A DNA stretch of 64,000 bases from Punica granatum. Lineage: Eukaryota > Streptophyta > Magnoliopsida > Myrtales > Lythraceae. The position numbers and the translations under genes are program-made. Below the pieces are notes generated by a model that saw nothing but the letters and a program-made list of their open reading frames with translations, made no database searches and had not been told where the DNA came from. The stretch lies in NCBI RefSeq assembly GCF_007655135.1, contig NC_045127.1:13649001-13713000 (forward strand), written 5' to 3'. Of the stretch, positions 33,776 through 45,245 are shown piece after piece (the stretch's first letter is position 1; the number at the start of each line of letters is the position of its first letter).

Positions 33776-35197
33776 GAGTAAATAGACAATTTCGTAAAAC
33801 CCTTTACGTCAATTTAGTTCATCTGGTTTTGATTACATCAATAATGTCATCTAATTTTAAACTATTACATCAATTTGATCATGGTTACATCAATTTGCCC
33901 TCACTGGTGCATGAACATCAGGTGATGTAATGTCATCTAAATTTAAACTATTACATCAATTTGATCATGGTTACATCAATTTGCCCTCACTGGTACATGA
34001 ACATCAGGTAGTGCGACGGTTGCATTAATTAAGTGATTATGTGATATAGGTGCATCGATCAAGTCCCAATGAATCATTAGTTTGGTTCCCTGCCACATCA
34101 ATGAGGTCCTTAGGCATCTGCCGTTAAGTATGAATACCGACGGTGTTAAATGTTGAAAATTATTACATTAACTCAGTTTTCTTGCTACATCAATTTAGTT
34201 CATATACTATTTTTTAACAAATTGAACTCTCGTCCTCCTTCCTCCTACCCCTACTAAAACAAAGCCATCTTGGACTACTGGAGGATAAATCTGTTGCATA
34301 TGGATTGAAGCATGAAATTAACTGAATAAAATACTTACCAAAATAAAATGGAATTACCAAAATGACTATATTAATAAATAGATAAATGTTTACAAGAGAG
34401 TGTACATGTTCTTTTTGTTACATAAATTTAATAAATGTGCTATTTTATTTTATTAATGAGACTAGGGCTTGCAAGACCTCTCGTTCAGTCTCGTTCTCCA
34501 TCTTCCTCTCGCGCTCAATATGCTAAAACTCGGAGAAAATAAATTGCGCACAATCCAATCCAATCCAAGGCAGAATCCTAGCTTCCGCGAAAGAAATTGC
34601 GCTCAATCTGTTGAAGAGGAGGAGAAGCTGGAACCCTAGCTTCCACGGTGGAAAAGAAATTCCTTTCCTCAAACCGAAGGGCAGAAGGAGGAAAGGAAAG
34701 ACGAAACCTTAACTTCCAGACACAAATCAGAGTAGAGCAGCAGAGGAGTAGAGAAGAAGAAGCAGAGCATCTAAGGAGTGGGTTTCGATGTTTCAGGTAA
34801 GTCTGCCATTTCAATTTCTCGAAGCACAGCAGCGGAGATTTCACTAAATCCGTGATTTCAAACACTAAACACGATTGGACTAGGTTATATCAATTTGTCC
34901 AGCCATTACATCAGTTCAGTCCCTCATCAACTTAACAGGGTTTTAACATGGTTTGCCCCTTTGCCACAAAGGACACATCTACTATTTGAGGGATCAGATT
35001 GATGTCACTGAGATCACTCTGATGTCACACAAAAATACAAGGACTTGTGGTCGACCAATGAGGGACTAAATTGATGTAACGAGAACCAAATTGATGTAGC
35101 AGTTCAAAACTCGATGACATTATTGATGTAATCAAAATGTAAGGGACTAAATTAATATAAACCTCAAAAGTTCAGGGATGAAATTGCCATTTACTCG
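33776..35197. mobile_element. Long-TIR Mutator-like element, possible Pack-MULE
   Basis: The left end gagtaaatagacaatttcgt and the reversed right end (c)gagtaaatggcaatttcat are inverted repeats. They are followed by long matching arms rich in gattacatcaataatgtcat. The 9-mer taaataaat flanks the element on both sides (33767-33775 and 35198-35206). The left arm holds an 86-bp tandem duplication (33845-34016). The middle (about 34470-34870) is different: GC-richer, exon-like sequence with a standard donor (tttcaggtaagt at about 34794) after an ATG. This looks like the captured 5' end of a host gene. No transposase is seen. Confidence 0.78.
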
Positions 35198-35758
35198 TAA
35201 ATAAATTGACGAAAAAAGTTAATTTTATTTTTAATGCACCCCTTATATTAAAATACTTCCTAGATTGACTCAAAATACTTCCTAGACTAGGAACAAACCC
35301 ACGATTCGCAACGGAGAAATAAATCAATGTTATAAATATGATTATCGTTTTATATTTTTCATATATAATTTTATCTTTTGCATGACCATTGATTTTATTA
35401 TACTGTTGGCTTTGATTAAACTGGTTTATATATGTCTTATTATTTATTAGTTTCATTACTCATTAGCTTGTACAATGCACATATTTTGGTGGCATAGACA
35501 TGATGAAAAATTGGTTGGTTCTCACTATATATGTATAATATAGCCAAATTTATTCATTTATAACTCAAACTCAAATTTTAGCATAATTATAGAACTTCCG
35601 ATTCAATTATCCATGAGTCAATTTTTTGAATACCCACATGATACTGGAAGTGTTTCTAACTATTACAAGAGAAAAATTAAAATTTGTTTCTTTCTGCACT
35701 CTTTGATTAGCCGGCAATAATATTACAAGTACATTTATTAATTTATACAAATCCAATT
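35198..35758. other. AT-rich intergenic, no gene recognised
   Basis: No coding sequence. The doublet containing aaaatacttcctaga (35251-35292) is the reverse complement of a doublet at about 40312-40355. Confidence 0.45.
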
Positions 35759-35767
35759 TTCTAATTA

Positions 35768-36180
35768 AGGTTTTTACGCTATATATCTCATTATTTTACC
35801 ATTTTCTCAAATTCATATTTTAAAAATTACCCAAAAAGGACTATGGTTCACATGTTATTTCAAATCTATCACGGCATCAATTTGACTATCAATGAAACGT
35901 AAGTGGACCCCTAACCTATCCCATGGCTTTAATTTTTTTTTCAAATCTATCCAATGGTTTTAATTTTTTTCTAAAATCTATCATGGGCAAAGAGCCATAG
36001 TGACAAGGATGGGTCCACTTACGTTTCACGTCAGCAACACCATTAAAAATTGACGGACAAATTGGCGTTGGATGGATCTGGAATAACATGTCAACCATGG
36101 GCCTTTTGGATAATTTTTAAACCATGAAATATATTTAAGAAAAAATGTCAAATCATGGGATATATGGCCTTAAAACACCT
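35768..36180. mobile_element. Fold-back MITE, ~413 bp
   Basis: The two halves are inverted copies: aaacgtaagtggacc at 35893-35910 is mirrored at 36013-36030, and ttcacatgttattt is mirrored by the reverse of aataacatgtcaacc. The 8-mers tctaatta (35760-35767) and tctagtta (36181-36188) flank it with one mismatch. No coding capacity. The family is uncertain; an 8-bp duplication would suit hAT. Confidence 0.68.
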
Positions 36181-36266
36181 TCTAGTTATGATAATATTTG
36201 TGGAACTTATGAATTCTCAATTTACAATAATTTTTTAGATTTTATATAAAATATCAGAAGATATTT

Positions 36267-36534
36267 GTCACACCCTGAGTCCTACATCGATTGTGCAAAT
36301 GTAAGATCTTGGATTTATATGTAAGAGCCAATGACCTTTATTATTGTTGTTGTTGTTATTGTTGTGGTTGTTATTGTTATTATTATTATTACTACTAATT
36401 ATATAATAATTAATTTATCGAATAATGCTAATTAATGCTTGCAGCATAGATAAGTAAAAGAAAAAAAATACAAAGAAAAGAAATGAAAAGAAGTTCGAAA
36501 AAATAAAGAGTTGATATGTGGCAATATATGCAAG
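36267..36534 (+). other. Possible LTR-like start, low complexity
   Basis: tgtcacaccctgagtcctac at 36267 resembles the first bases of many plant LTRs. It is followed by a (ttattg)n-type microsatellite near 36340-36400. No partner end was identified. Confidence 0.25.
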
Positions 36535-37826
36535 GAAGAAATTGGATTCTCGAACGATAAGTGCTTACTTTTTAGGATACCCAGAGAAATCCAAAGGGTA
36601 CAGGTTTTATTGCCCTAACCATAGTCCGAGATTGTAGAAACCAAAAATGTAAGATTAATTGAAGATTGTGACGTCAGTGGGAGTTCTAAAAGCCAAAATG
36701 TGGACATTAATGAGATAAGGGTAAACATTCCCATATCTATAAATGCTCCTCCATCCAAATACGCTCCGAATATAGTTCCAATTGTTGAACCACAATTTGA
36801 CAATTCCGAGCAGTATTTGAGTAATGAGACACCCAATGAAGAAACTAATTCACTAGCATCTGAAGTGAATGAACCACAAGGAATACCATTAAGAAGATCA
36901 CAAAGAGAAAGAAAAACTGCAATTCCGGATGATTATGTGGTTTATTTACAACAATCAGATTTTGATCTTGGAATTAATAAAGATCCGGTTTCATTTTCAC
37001 AAGCCATGAAATTTCTCGAGTTTAATAAATGGATTGATGCTATGAAAGATGAATTAAAATCCATGGAACAAAACAAAGTCCGGGATCTCGTTCGGTTACT
37101 GAAGGATTGTAAACGAGTCGGGTGTAAATGGGTCTTTAAGACCAAGCGCGATTCAAGGGGTAATATCAAACGATATAAAGCTAGACTTGTTGCAAGGGGT
37201 TTTACTCAAAAAGATGGCATTGATTATAAGGAAACCTTTTCACCGGTTTCAAAGAAAGACTCATTAATGGCTCAATATGATTTAGAGTTACACCATATCG
37301 CTGTGAAAACAGCCTTTCTTAAAGGTGATATTGAGGAGGAAATTTATATGGACCAACCATAAGGTTTCTCAATGGAAGGAAATGGTCACATGGCGTGTAA
37401 ACTTAAAAAGTCTTAAGTTCAATGATACAAACTTGTACGAGGCCGGATATTAGCTTTGCTGTTGGTATGTTAGGCCAATATCAAAGCAACCATGGCATTG
37501 ATCACTTGAAAGCTGCAAAGAAAGTTCTAAGGTAACCGCAAGGAACGAAGGATTACGTGCTCATGTATAAGAAGGCCAATCAATTAGAAGCGATTGAATA
37601 CTCGGATTCAGATTTTGCTGGATGTCTCGATAGTCGGAAGTGCACATTCGGCTACTTATTTCTACTACGTGAAGTAGCAGTTTCGTGGAAAAGTGCCAAA
37701 CAGACTGTTATTGCTTCATCCACTATGGAAGCAGAGTTTGTGGCATGTTTTGAAGCCACAATTCTAGCATTATGGTTCTAAAACTTTATTTCAGGATTGA
37801 CGTTGTTTATCAGCCAAGTGGGAGAA
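36535..37826 (+). mobile_element. Ty1/copia element, 3' half (RT and RNase H remains)
   Basis: Coding begins at KKLDSRTISAYFLGYPEKSK (36535 onward). It runs through a linker, the RT N-terminus (WIDAMKDELKSMEQNKV, GCKWVFKTKRD, KARLVARGFTQKDGIDYKET, KTAFLKGDIEEEIYM) and, after a deletion near 37400, RNase H (RPDISFAVGMLGQ, IEYSDSDFAGCLD, TVIASSTMEAEFVA). The catalytic YVDD part of RT is deleted and stops are present, so it is dead. A polypurine tract (gtgggagaa) leads into the LTR at 37827. The first codon follows exactly where the minus-strand half at 40946 ends. Confidence 0.92.
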
Positions 37827-38220
37827 TGTTAGAATATTCCAGTATGTGGCCTGATATGGTAGATATTCTGCGTATAATTTTGAATTATGCAATTGCCTAA
37901 TTTATGAAATTACCATAATTATCTTAATAGCTAATTAAATCTCATCCATTCATTCGGTTACTTAATGGACGTACCGGATTAAAGATCAATAGATGTAAAT
38001 TGGTCTCTCCCTACCCATTACGTTACACTGAAATTACAGTATTACACCATCAAAAAGTCTTTGTAAAGTGAGAACAAGGGTTAAGGGAGAGGGGCCGATT
38101 TATTCCTGCGGAGAAAGGTTTGTTCAGCGAATCTCGAGATGGCCACATTTTCCGCATAGGGTACTTCTTATCGTGAGAATTATCTGGTCCAAGATCCTAA
38201 TTTACTAAAGCCTTACGAAT
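37827..38220 (+). mobile_element. 3' LTR of the copia element
   Basis: It starts tgttagaatattccagtatg right after the polypurine tract. About 190 bases match, in reverse, 43333-43140. The right limit is set only roughly, because the partner LTR has diverged or been deleted beyond that point. Confidence 0.7.
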
Positions 38221-38240
38221 AATTACGATTACATAAATTA

Positions 38241-39545
38241 CACTTGTGGTACAAACTCTATTACAAATATAACACTTTAGTACAAACTTTAAAAAGCGAA
38301 GCAATCAAGTATAAAATTATTTTAAATTGTGATAATAAGCAACATTCCATCAATTTTGGGCTAACAACGTCAACTTTTGCTGAGGTAGTAGTTGACATGT
38401 AGTGCTTAGAAGACATGGGTCTTACATGGCGAACAAATGTGATATTTCTAAATTATAAATAAATATAAATAGAAATAGAAATATTTATTAAATTCAAATA
38501 AAATAAAAGATTAGAATTAAAATTAAAATAATTATAAAATACTGTTTCTGAAAAATTATAATTAAGAAAATATAACATAACTATTTTAAAAATAAAAATA
38601 AATTTAAAAACTTAAAGAGAGAGAAAGAGATCGATTGAGATCTCTCCCGATCGAGGATGGGGGCGCCATTGCTTGCCAGCTCACTCCAGACCATGGCCAC
38701 CAGTGGTGTCTGAACAAGGTCTGGGACAGTTAGCGGCGCCCCTACCTCTATGATTCAATCGAAATTTAAGGGGGGAAAAAACTAAGAGGATGGAGAAGGA
38801 GGATGAGAAGAGGTTGAAGAGCAAATCTCAAGGCAGACCCAGAAAGCAAAATCACTTACCATTTCCAGTCACTGTCACTTGCTTCATTGTCGACTGTGAA
38901 GCTCGCTTCCTTCTGCTTCAATTTCCCCTCTCTCTCCCATCTCCCTCTTCTCTCCCTTTTTTTTTTTTCCCGATTGAATCAGAGGGTAGGGGCACCCCTG
39001 CCGACCACCTCACCCCCAAATGTGGTCGCAAGAGGGCTTCGACAATGTTGGCGACCATGGTTGGGAGTGAGGTGGCTAGCGGGGGCGCCCCTACCCCTGA
39101 TTCGAAGATCTCAGTCGAGTCTCCTTTTTTAAAAATATATATATATCTTTTAATTTTTTAATTTAATCTAATTTACCTTTGATTTTCAAAATAATCTATG
39201 TTATTTTTTCTAAAGTATAATTTTTGAAATTATTTTGAAATTTTTTATTATCATTATTCTATTTTATTTTATTTCAAATATAATCTTTTTTATTTTATTT
39301 GAATTTTATAATATTTTTATTTTATTTTTGAATTAAAAATGTCACATCTTTCCGCCATATAAGATCCATATCTTTCAAACATTACATGTCAGCGACCACC
39401 TCATCAAAAATGGATTTTGTTAGTCCAAAATTGACGGAATGTAGCTAATTGTCACAATTTGAAACAATTTTGTACTTAATTGTTGCACTTTTTAAAGTTT
39501 GTACTAAAGTGCTATATTTGCAATAAAATTTGTACCGCCACTGTG
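38241..39545. mobile_element. Fold-back DNA element, ~1.3 kb
   Basis: The left arm (acactttagtacaaacttta) is mirrored by the right (taaagtttgtactaaagtgc). The arms also share cttttaaagtt-flanking text and an outer ggtacaaa. The centre (38630-39120) is GC-rich, with repeated gggggcgcccctacc-type sequence and an internal inverted repeat around gattgaatc. No transposase was found, and the flanking 9-mers do not match clearly, so the exact ends are uncertain. Confidence 0.62.
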
Positions 39546-40064
39546 ATCAATATTTTTACTTTATCTTTTTTATTTTAATTACATTTTCTAATTTTGAAAA
39601 ACTAAGAATAACTTTTATTTATTAAAAGTCATGGAACTTTACTAAACACGAGTCCTCCGAAATCAACATGAACGTTATATATATATAGTATAATCTTTGG
39701 ATTAAATTAGTTTGTTGCTCCAATTTTTGTTTGTCATATGTCAAAATTTATCAAAAGAGCAGACATGAAATTCGTCCAATGCAATGACTTCGTGGATCAA
39801 CTTAAAGGGATGCAATCCTTAAAAAGATTTCCCACCTACAGGAAAAAGTTTACAAATTTCTAGTGCTAAATGAATAAAATTTAAAATAATTTGTTTATCT
39901 TTATAGAAAGGAAATTCATGAGATTAGTACAATGAAATAAAAAATATAATAATTAATAAAAGGACATGAATAGTCTCATTGATTATCGAACCTACAATAT
40001 CTTGATTGTTAGGTGATGACGTGCGCCACTGCACAACATCCTCTTTTAATTCTTTTTTTTCTCC
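39546..40064. other. AT-rich intergenic, no gene recognised
   Basis: No coding sequence or clear element ends were found between the fold-back element and the duplicated block that starts near 40065. Confidence 0.4.
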
Positions 40065-40384
40065 CATGACAAGGGAGATTCTTGATCTTGAATAGCACGG
40101 GATATGGAAAGGGAAATAAATAAACATGAAAAATTTCACATATTAAAGATATTAATTAAGGAAACAACTTTCAATATATTTTATTTATTTATTATATTTT
40201 ACATTATCAACTAAAAATAAAAATTAAAACGTATACATTACGCAGATTACGTGATTAGTAAATCAACAAAAATAGAGTTGGTGTTTGAAGCGGATTGAAA
40301 CAAGTTGACAATTTAGGAAGTATTTTGAGTCAATCTAGGAAGTATTTTAATTACAATGGAGATTCCTGATCTTAACTAGCACGG

Positions 40385-40557
40385 ATACCAACAAAAGTGT
40401 TGGCTAAGTGGTAAGCAGCTCCCTCCTGTAAGGAAGAAAACACAAGTTTGAATTTCGGGAAGCGCACTTATTGGAAAAAAAAACCTTTAATGCTTGATCT
40501 CTCGACTAGATTAATCAGACCCCATTGAACTTCTGGATACCGGGGTACACACCGAAA
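40385..40557 (+). mobile_element. tRNA-derived SINE (Au-like)
   Basis: It begins ataccaacaaaagtgttggc, with box-A-like ggctaagtggta and box-B-like aagtttgaatttc. The 11-bp repeat aactagcacgg flanks it (40374-40384 and 40558-40568). The other copy of the host repeat reads uninterrupted through tagcacgggatatgg at ~40095, which is the empty site. Confidence 0.85.
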
Positions 40558-40628
40558 AACTAGCACGGGATATGGAATGGCGAAAAGATAAACATGAAAA
40601 ATTTCACATATTAAAAATATTAATTAAT

Positions 40629-40780
40629 ATCAAAGATGGTGTAGCACAATGACACACGCCATCGCCTGTTAACCTAAAGGTCGCAGGTTCGATACCTAGT
40701 GGAACTACCCTACCCCTTTATTACTTATTTAAGATTTCTCTTTCATTGTACTTACGGTTTGAGCCTCATTTGTAATAAAA
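40629..40780 (+). mobile_element. tRNA-derived SINE, second family
   Basis: 152 bp with box-A-like tagcacaatgacac and a strong box B, ggttcgatacc, ending ttgtaataaaa. The 13-bp repeat aatattaattaat flanks it (40616-40628 and 40781-40793). The empty site is at about 40145-40157 in the other copy. A related, interrupted copy lies at 50999-51372. Confidence 0.88.
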
Positions 40781-40945
40781 AATATTAATTAATGAAACAA
40801 CTTTCAATATATTTTATTTTATATATTTTACATTATCAACTAAAAACAAAATGAAGATGTACGGAACACGGGTTACGAACTAAACAGAGTCAGCTGTTTG
40901 AAGCATATTGGAACAATATGACAATCTTATCTTATATAACTAAAA

Positions 40946-42840
40946 CTTCATGCGGATTATAAATTGATGCTTCTGCCGGACAACCCCAAACATGCAAGTG
41001 TCTTAAACTAGGTTTTCTTCCAGTCCACAACTCAAAAGGAGTTTTCGAAACAGCCTTACTAGGAATCCCATTTAACAATTAAACAGCAGTTTTTAGTGCA
41101 TACATCCACAATGATTTGGGCAAGGTGGAGTTACTCATCGTGCTTCTAACCATATCCATTAGCATCCGATTTCGCCTTTCTGCAATCCCATTTTGCTGAG
41201 GTGTGCTTGGCATAGTATGCCATGCACATATGCCACGTTTCTTAAGGAATTTAGCAAATGGACTAGGACACTGTTCTCTCTCATCATGTTTCTCTATCAG
41301 ACCCAATGGTTTTCACTTTTCTATCTAATTGCCTTTCAACCTCATGTATGTAAACCTCAAGAGCTTTTACCGCTTAAGATTTTTCATTAAGCAAATAGAC
41401 ATAACCATAACGGGAAAAATCATCAATGAAGTTGATAAAATACCTTTCTCCACCAAAAGATGGAGTGTTAAAAGGACCACATATATCAGCGTGTATAATT
41501 TTAAGAAGCTGAGTGCTTCTCGTGGCTCCTTTCTTACTATCTTTGGTTTACTTTCCCTTAATGCAATTCACACATATTCCAAGATCAGTAAAATCCAAAT
41601 TTGGAATAATTTCATTCTTTACTAATCTTAGTAATCTTTCTTTGGATATATGACCCAAACGTCTATGCCACAAGTATGCAGAATTCTCATTTGACATGCT
41701 ACGCTTAATACCAACATTATGATAAACAGTAAGTAAGGATTCCGCAAAAGAGTCATTAAATTTCAATTTGTATAATCCATCACAAAGAATACCAGAACCA
41801 ATTAAAGCAGTATTCTTAAACAAACTGAAACATCCATGTCCGAACTTAACAGTAAACCCTGAAGCATCAAGCTTTGAAAGGGAAATCAGGTTCCTAGAAA
41901 CTGAAGCTACACAGAGAGTCTGGAACAAGTCTAAGTGATGACCGGTGTCCACGATAAATCGATAAGTCCATTTGCCTTCAATTGGAGCCTTCATACGATT
42001 TCCCATGAACAGAAAGTTCTCAGTTGGGCTTGGGGTTTGGATCGTAAGGAATCCCAGGATCATGTTGGATACATGAGTAGTAGCACCAGAATCAAGCCAC
42101 CAAGTATTATTAGGAACTTCAGTTAAGTGTAATTCGAAACATAAATAAAGATTAGATTTACCTTTCTTTTCGAACCAAGCCTTATGTTTCAGGCAATCTT
42201 TCTGATAGTGCCTTTCTTTCTTGCAAAAATGTTTGTTCCTTCTTTTCAGCCCCTAAAGCTTTAGCAGGTGCTTTCTTCTTCTTGAACTTGTTGGCCCTCG
42301 CTTTAAGTCCTTTTCCAGCTCCTTGACCCACGAGGTTAACAGAATGACTTTCTTGTATTTTCAGTCTCGATTCCTCCTGAGTGAGCAATCCTTAAGAGTG
42401 TTACAGTCGATTTGGTATGGTCTATACTGAGGAGGTAGTGAATTGAGAATGAGTTGCACTAAGAAGGAGTCATCCACATTCATCCCCAAGGTCTTTAACC
42501 TTGCCGCAATATTAGTCATCTCGATGATATGGTCTTGCATACTCCTCGACCCAGTATACTTCACGGTCGTGAGCTCAGCCATTAGAGTACCAGCGAGCGA
42601 CTTGTCAGCAGAACAAAATCTTTCTTCCACAAACTTAAGGTATTCCTTGGCACTTACTGTTTGTGGAATAGGGGTCTTAATGTTGTTGGTAATAGTCATT
42701 CTCATAAACATAAGGCACAATCTGTTAGACCATGTCCATGCTTTATGATAAAAACTTTTCATCCTCATTGCTCTCATCTATAATGCAGTAGGCTCATCTT
42801 CAAACAGTGCTAAGTCAAGATGCATGTGAATGAAGTGAAA
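40946..42840 (-). mobile_element. Ty1/copia element, 5' half (gag, protease, integrase)
   Basis: Read on the minus strand: gag (DLALFEDEPTAL, TVSAKEYLKFVEERF, MTNIAARLKTLGM), a CCHC-type knuckle region (CKKERHYQKDCLKHKAWFEKK in pieces), protease/GAG-pre-integrase (DTGHHLDLF, AYLWHRRLGHISKERL, CVNCIKGK) and integrase (KFLKKRGICAWHTMPSTPQQ, GIAERRNRMLMDMVRSTM). It stops at LHVWGCPAEASIYNPHE at 40946. Stops and frameshifts show it is dead. The missing RT-RNase H part is the inverted segment at 36535-37826. The gag N-terminus next to the LTR is deleted. Confidence 0.92.
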
Positions 42841-42841
42841 C

Positions 42842-42883
42842 AGCAGGTGTATATATATATATATATATATATATACACCTGCT
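42842..42883. repeat. Perfect palindrome around a (TA)n tract
   Basis: The motif agcaggtgt, a run of (at) units and acacctgct form a self-complementary 42-bp sequence. It lies at the junction between the copia gag remnant and the LTR side, where internal sequence is deleted. Hairpin formation may have helped cause the deletion; that is inference. Confidence 0.8.
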
Positions 42884-43139
42884 CATTAGATAAGCAATCA
42901 CATAATAATCAGATAATCAAATCATCAGAATATATCATAGCACTCCTTTGGGTAGATACTATAATATATTATCCTTAATTAAATGCCATTAACAACTTAA
43001 TTAGGTAAATTAAATATTTTCAGCCAAACATACATGATATCTTTGGATATGGAAGTATATATGACCAAAAATATTAATATACCCCATTATGCTCACTAAC
43101 CACATAAAACAATTTACCTTTGGGTAATTCCTGAAGTTC

Positions 43140-43333
43140 TAATGATAAGTGAATGTATATTTATATCTGTTGATCTTTAATCCCCGTACGTCCATCAAGT
43201 AACCGAATGAATGGATGAGATTTAATCAACTATTAAGATAATTGTGGTAGTTTCATAAATTATACAATTGCGTAATCCAGAATTATACGCAGAATATCTA
43301 CCATATCAGGCCACATACTAGAATATTCTAACA
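43140..43333 (-). mobile_element. 5' LTR remnant of the copia element
   Basis: Read on the minus strand it starts tgttagaatattctagtatg and matches the LTR at 37827 for about 190 bases with a few differences. It stands in the expected 5' position for the gag-integrase half at 40946-42840. Confidence 0.82.
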
Positions 43334-44625
43334 TTCCATCCATTTATATATTAATGCTTTCGCTTGTCATCAATTTTTCCTAGTGATCGGTTGCCTTCAA
43401 AAACTGCAGTTGAATTGAAAAATCATAAATAAAAAGATTAATATGCGAGCCGACTTTAACTGTTACAAATTTCATTCAATTTAACAAATCTAGCATAACA
43501 ACTAAACTTTGATATTATATATAACCAATAATCATAAAAGCATATAAAAACTGTTTTATTTGAATAGAAAAATATTGTGTTCATAAACTCTGTGGATCAT
43601 AAAATGTATTACTTCTCAATGCAAATTGTTCAGAAACTTATCCGCTCACAGTACATGTATAAAGAAAACTAGTTATAAAATATGCATGGACTCCAATTTG
43701 CAACTCTAAGTAGTCTGTTTCTTTGATGATGAATTATGGCATTAAAGGCCGTAAATGGGAGAAAAAGAAGCGTATGCCAGATTTGATTTTTTCACCATCT
43801 TCATTAGATTGAATCTTTTTGCGAATATATTCCTTTTCTATGGTACTTCTTTTATAGCAACAGACCATCAAGTACTAAACGCAGATATTTTGGTTAGCCT
43901 GCATACAAGCTGATGTTGCTGCTCTGTTTAATGATTAGGAGAGGTGTAATCTGGCAGTTTGGAATTTTGATATATTTCAGGCCGTTTTATTCTAATTGTC
44001 CCGGCCGGACATGCAGATTGGGCTCGTCTTCAAAAGCTCCACGATGGAATCCACCCAAAAATAAATTAATAAATTAATAAATAAAAAGCACCATGATGGA
44101 GATTATCTCAAATCTTTTTTTCCAGGATACAGATTACTCTTGGATTGGACTACTATGGATTCAGGCATGTCCGGATGGTGACAGTTTTTTTTTTTTTTGG
44201 GCTCGCATATATGGTTGTGTTTTTATTCTTCGTATTCAGCTCCTTTACATACAACACCGAGTCTTACAAAGATATAATGAAGATCTGTTGAATAGTTCTT
44301 ACGGGTTCGAGCTATTATATGGCATTCTGTGGACATGATAAGCCTATACATCACTGTGCATCTAACTGAATCAGCCATTGTCATGATGGTGTCTTTCTAT
44401 CAATAATATGATCGAATTTAACTTCATCTTTTCCAAGCTTATAATATGGGTTGGTAGAATCAAATCACCAATTTGCGATCATAAAAATTTCCGATGAAAC
44501 ATGTTTAATCTTATCACAGTAGATTTCACCATATTCTCAAGAAGAAAATAGTCAAGGATTGGGAATATATACGATATAAGTTTTGCATTAAAATCATCTC
44601 CGGTTTCCTCAAAGTTCGAATTTCT
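43334..44625. other. Intergenic, no gene recognised
   Basis: No reading frame with recognisable coding character and no clear element ends. Short open frames here look fortuitous. Confidence 0.45.
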
Positions 44626-44852
44626 ACCGCTTCAATCTCAATAGAGTTGGACAAGTAGTTAAAGGGTGTGACTTTCTTGGAAAGTCCCAAGTTTAAGTTA
44701 ACTCAAAAACCATATAAAAGAGCACAACGTATTGGGCGCCGGCTATTTGCATGGTCTGTGGCAGGAGACCTGTTCCGTGAGCTTGTAGAATCCATTTAGA
44801 CCGTGAGATTAGTAGGCAAAACCTGAACACCCTCGTTGTCCAAAAAAAAAAA
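44626..44852 (+). mobile_element. tRNA-derived SINE (Au-like)
   Basis: It starts accgcttcaatctcaataga, with box-A-like gttggacaagtagtt and box-B-like caagtttaagttaac. It ends in an A-run (44842-44852). Flanking 10-mers tcgaatttct (44616-44625) and tcgagtttct (44853-44862) differ at one base. Confidence 0.75.
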
Positions 44853-45245
44853 TCGAGTTTCTTCAATTTCGTGTTTCAATAATGTCTTGGGTATTCCGAG
44901 TTTCGTGCTATCTTAGGTTTCAATTGACTATTCTAAGTTCAATCTCGGGCGTGTCCCTTTGATCTCGGTTTACTAAGTTTGGGGCCTTTTAATCAACCAT
45001 GTTTGAGTTTAATCTATATTCTGTATAGAATCAAACTCCATGCGCATGCATGCCATGTTCATTCACATAATTAACTCACTCAAACATTATAGCTACGTAC
45101 ATGCATGCGTGCAACCAAAAGGTAGACATTAAGCTGATACATCTGCGCTCTGTCGACTTTAGTTCCTTCAGCTCTTATTCATGCATGGATCGATTACATT
45201 ACATTAATATACACTAAAACCCCATTTCCCGGTGTACTTAACTCA

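Larger units (their letters stand above)
40065..40930 (+). repeat. Two tandem copies of a ~280-bp block
   Basis: Copy 1 (about 40065-40330) and copy 2 (about 40355-40930) share gattc-tgatctt, tagcacgggatatgga, aacatgaaaaatttcacata, aacaactttcaatatatttt and acattatcaactaaaaa. Copy 2 is longer because two SINEs have inserted in it. Copy 1 preserves both empty sites. The origin of the block itself is unknown. Confidence 0.82.
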
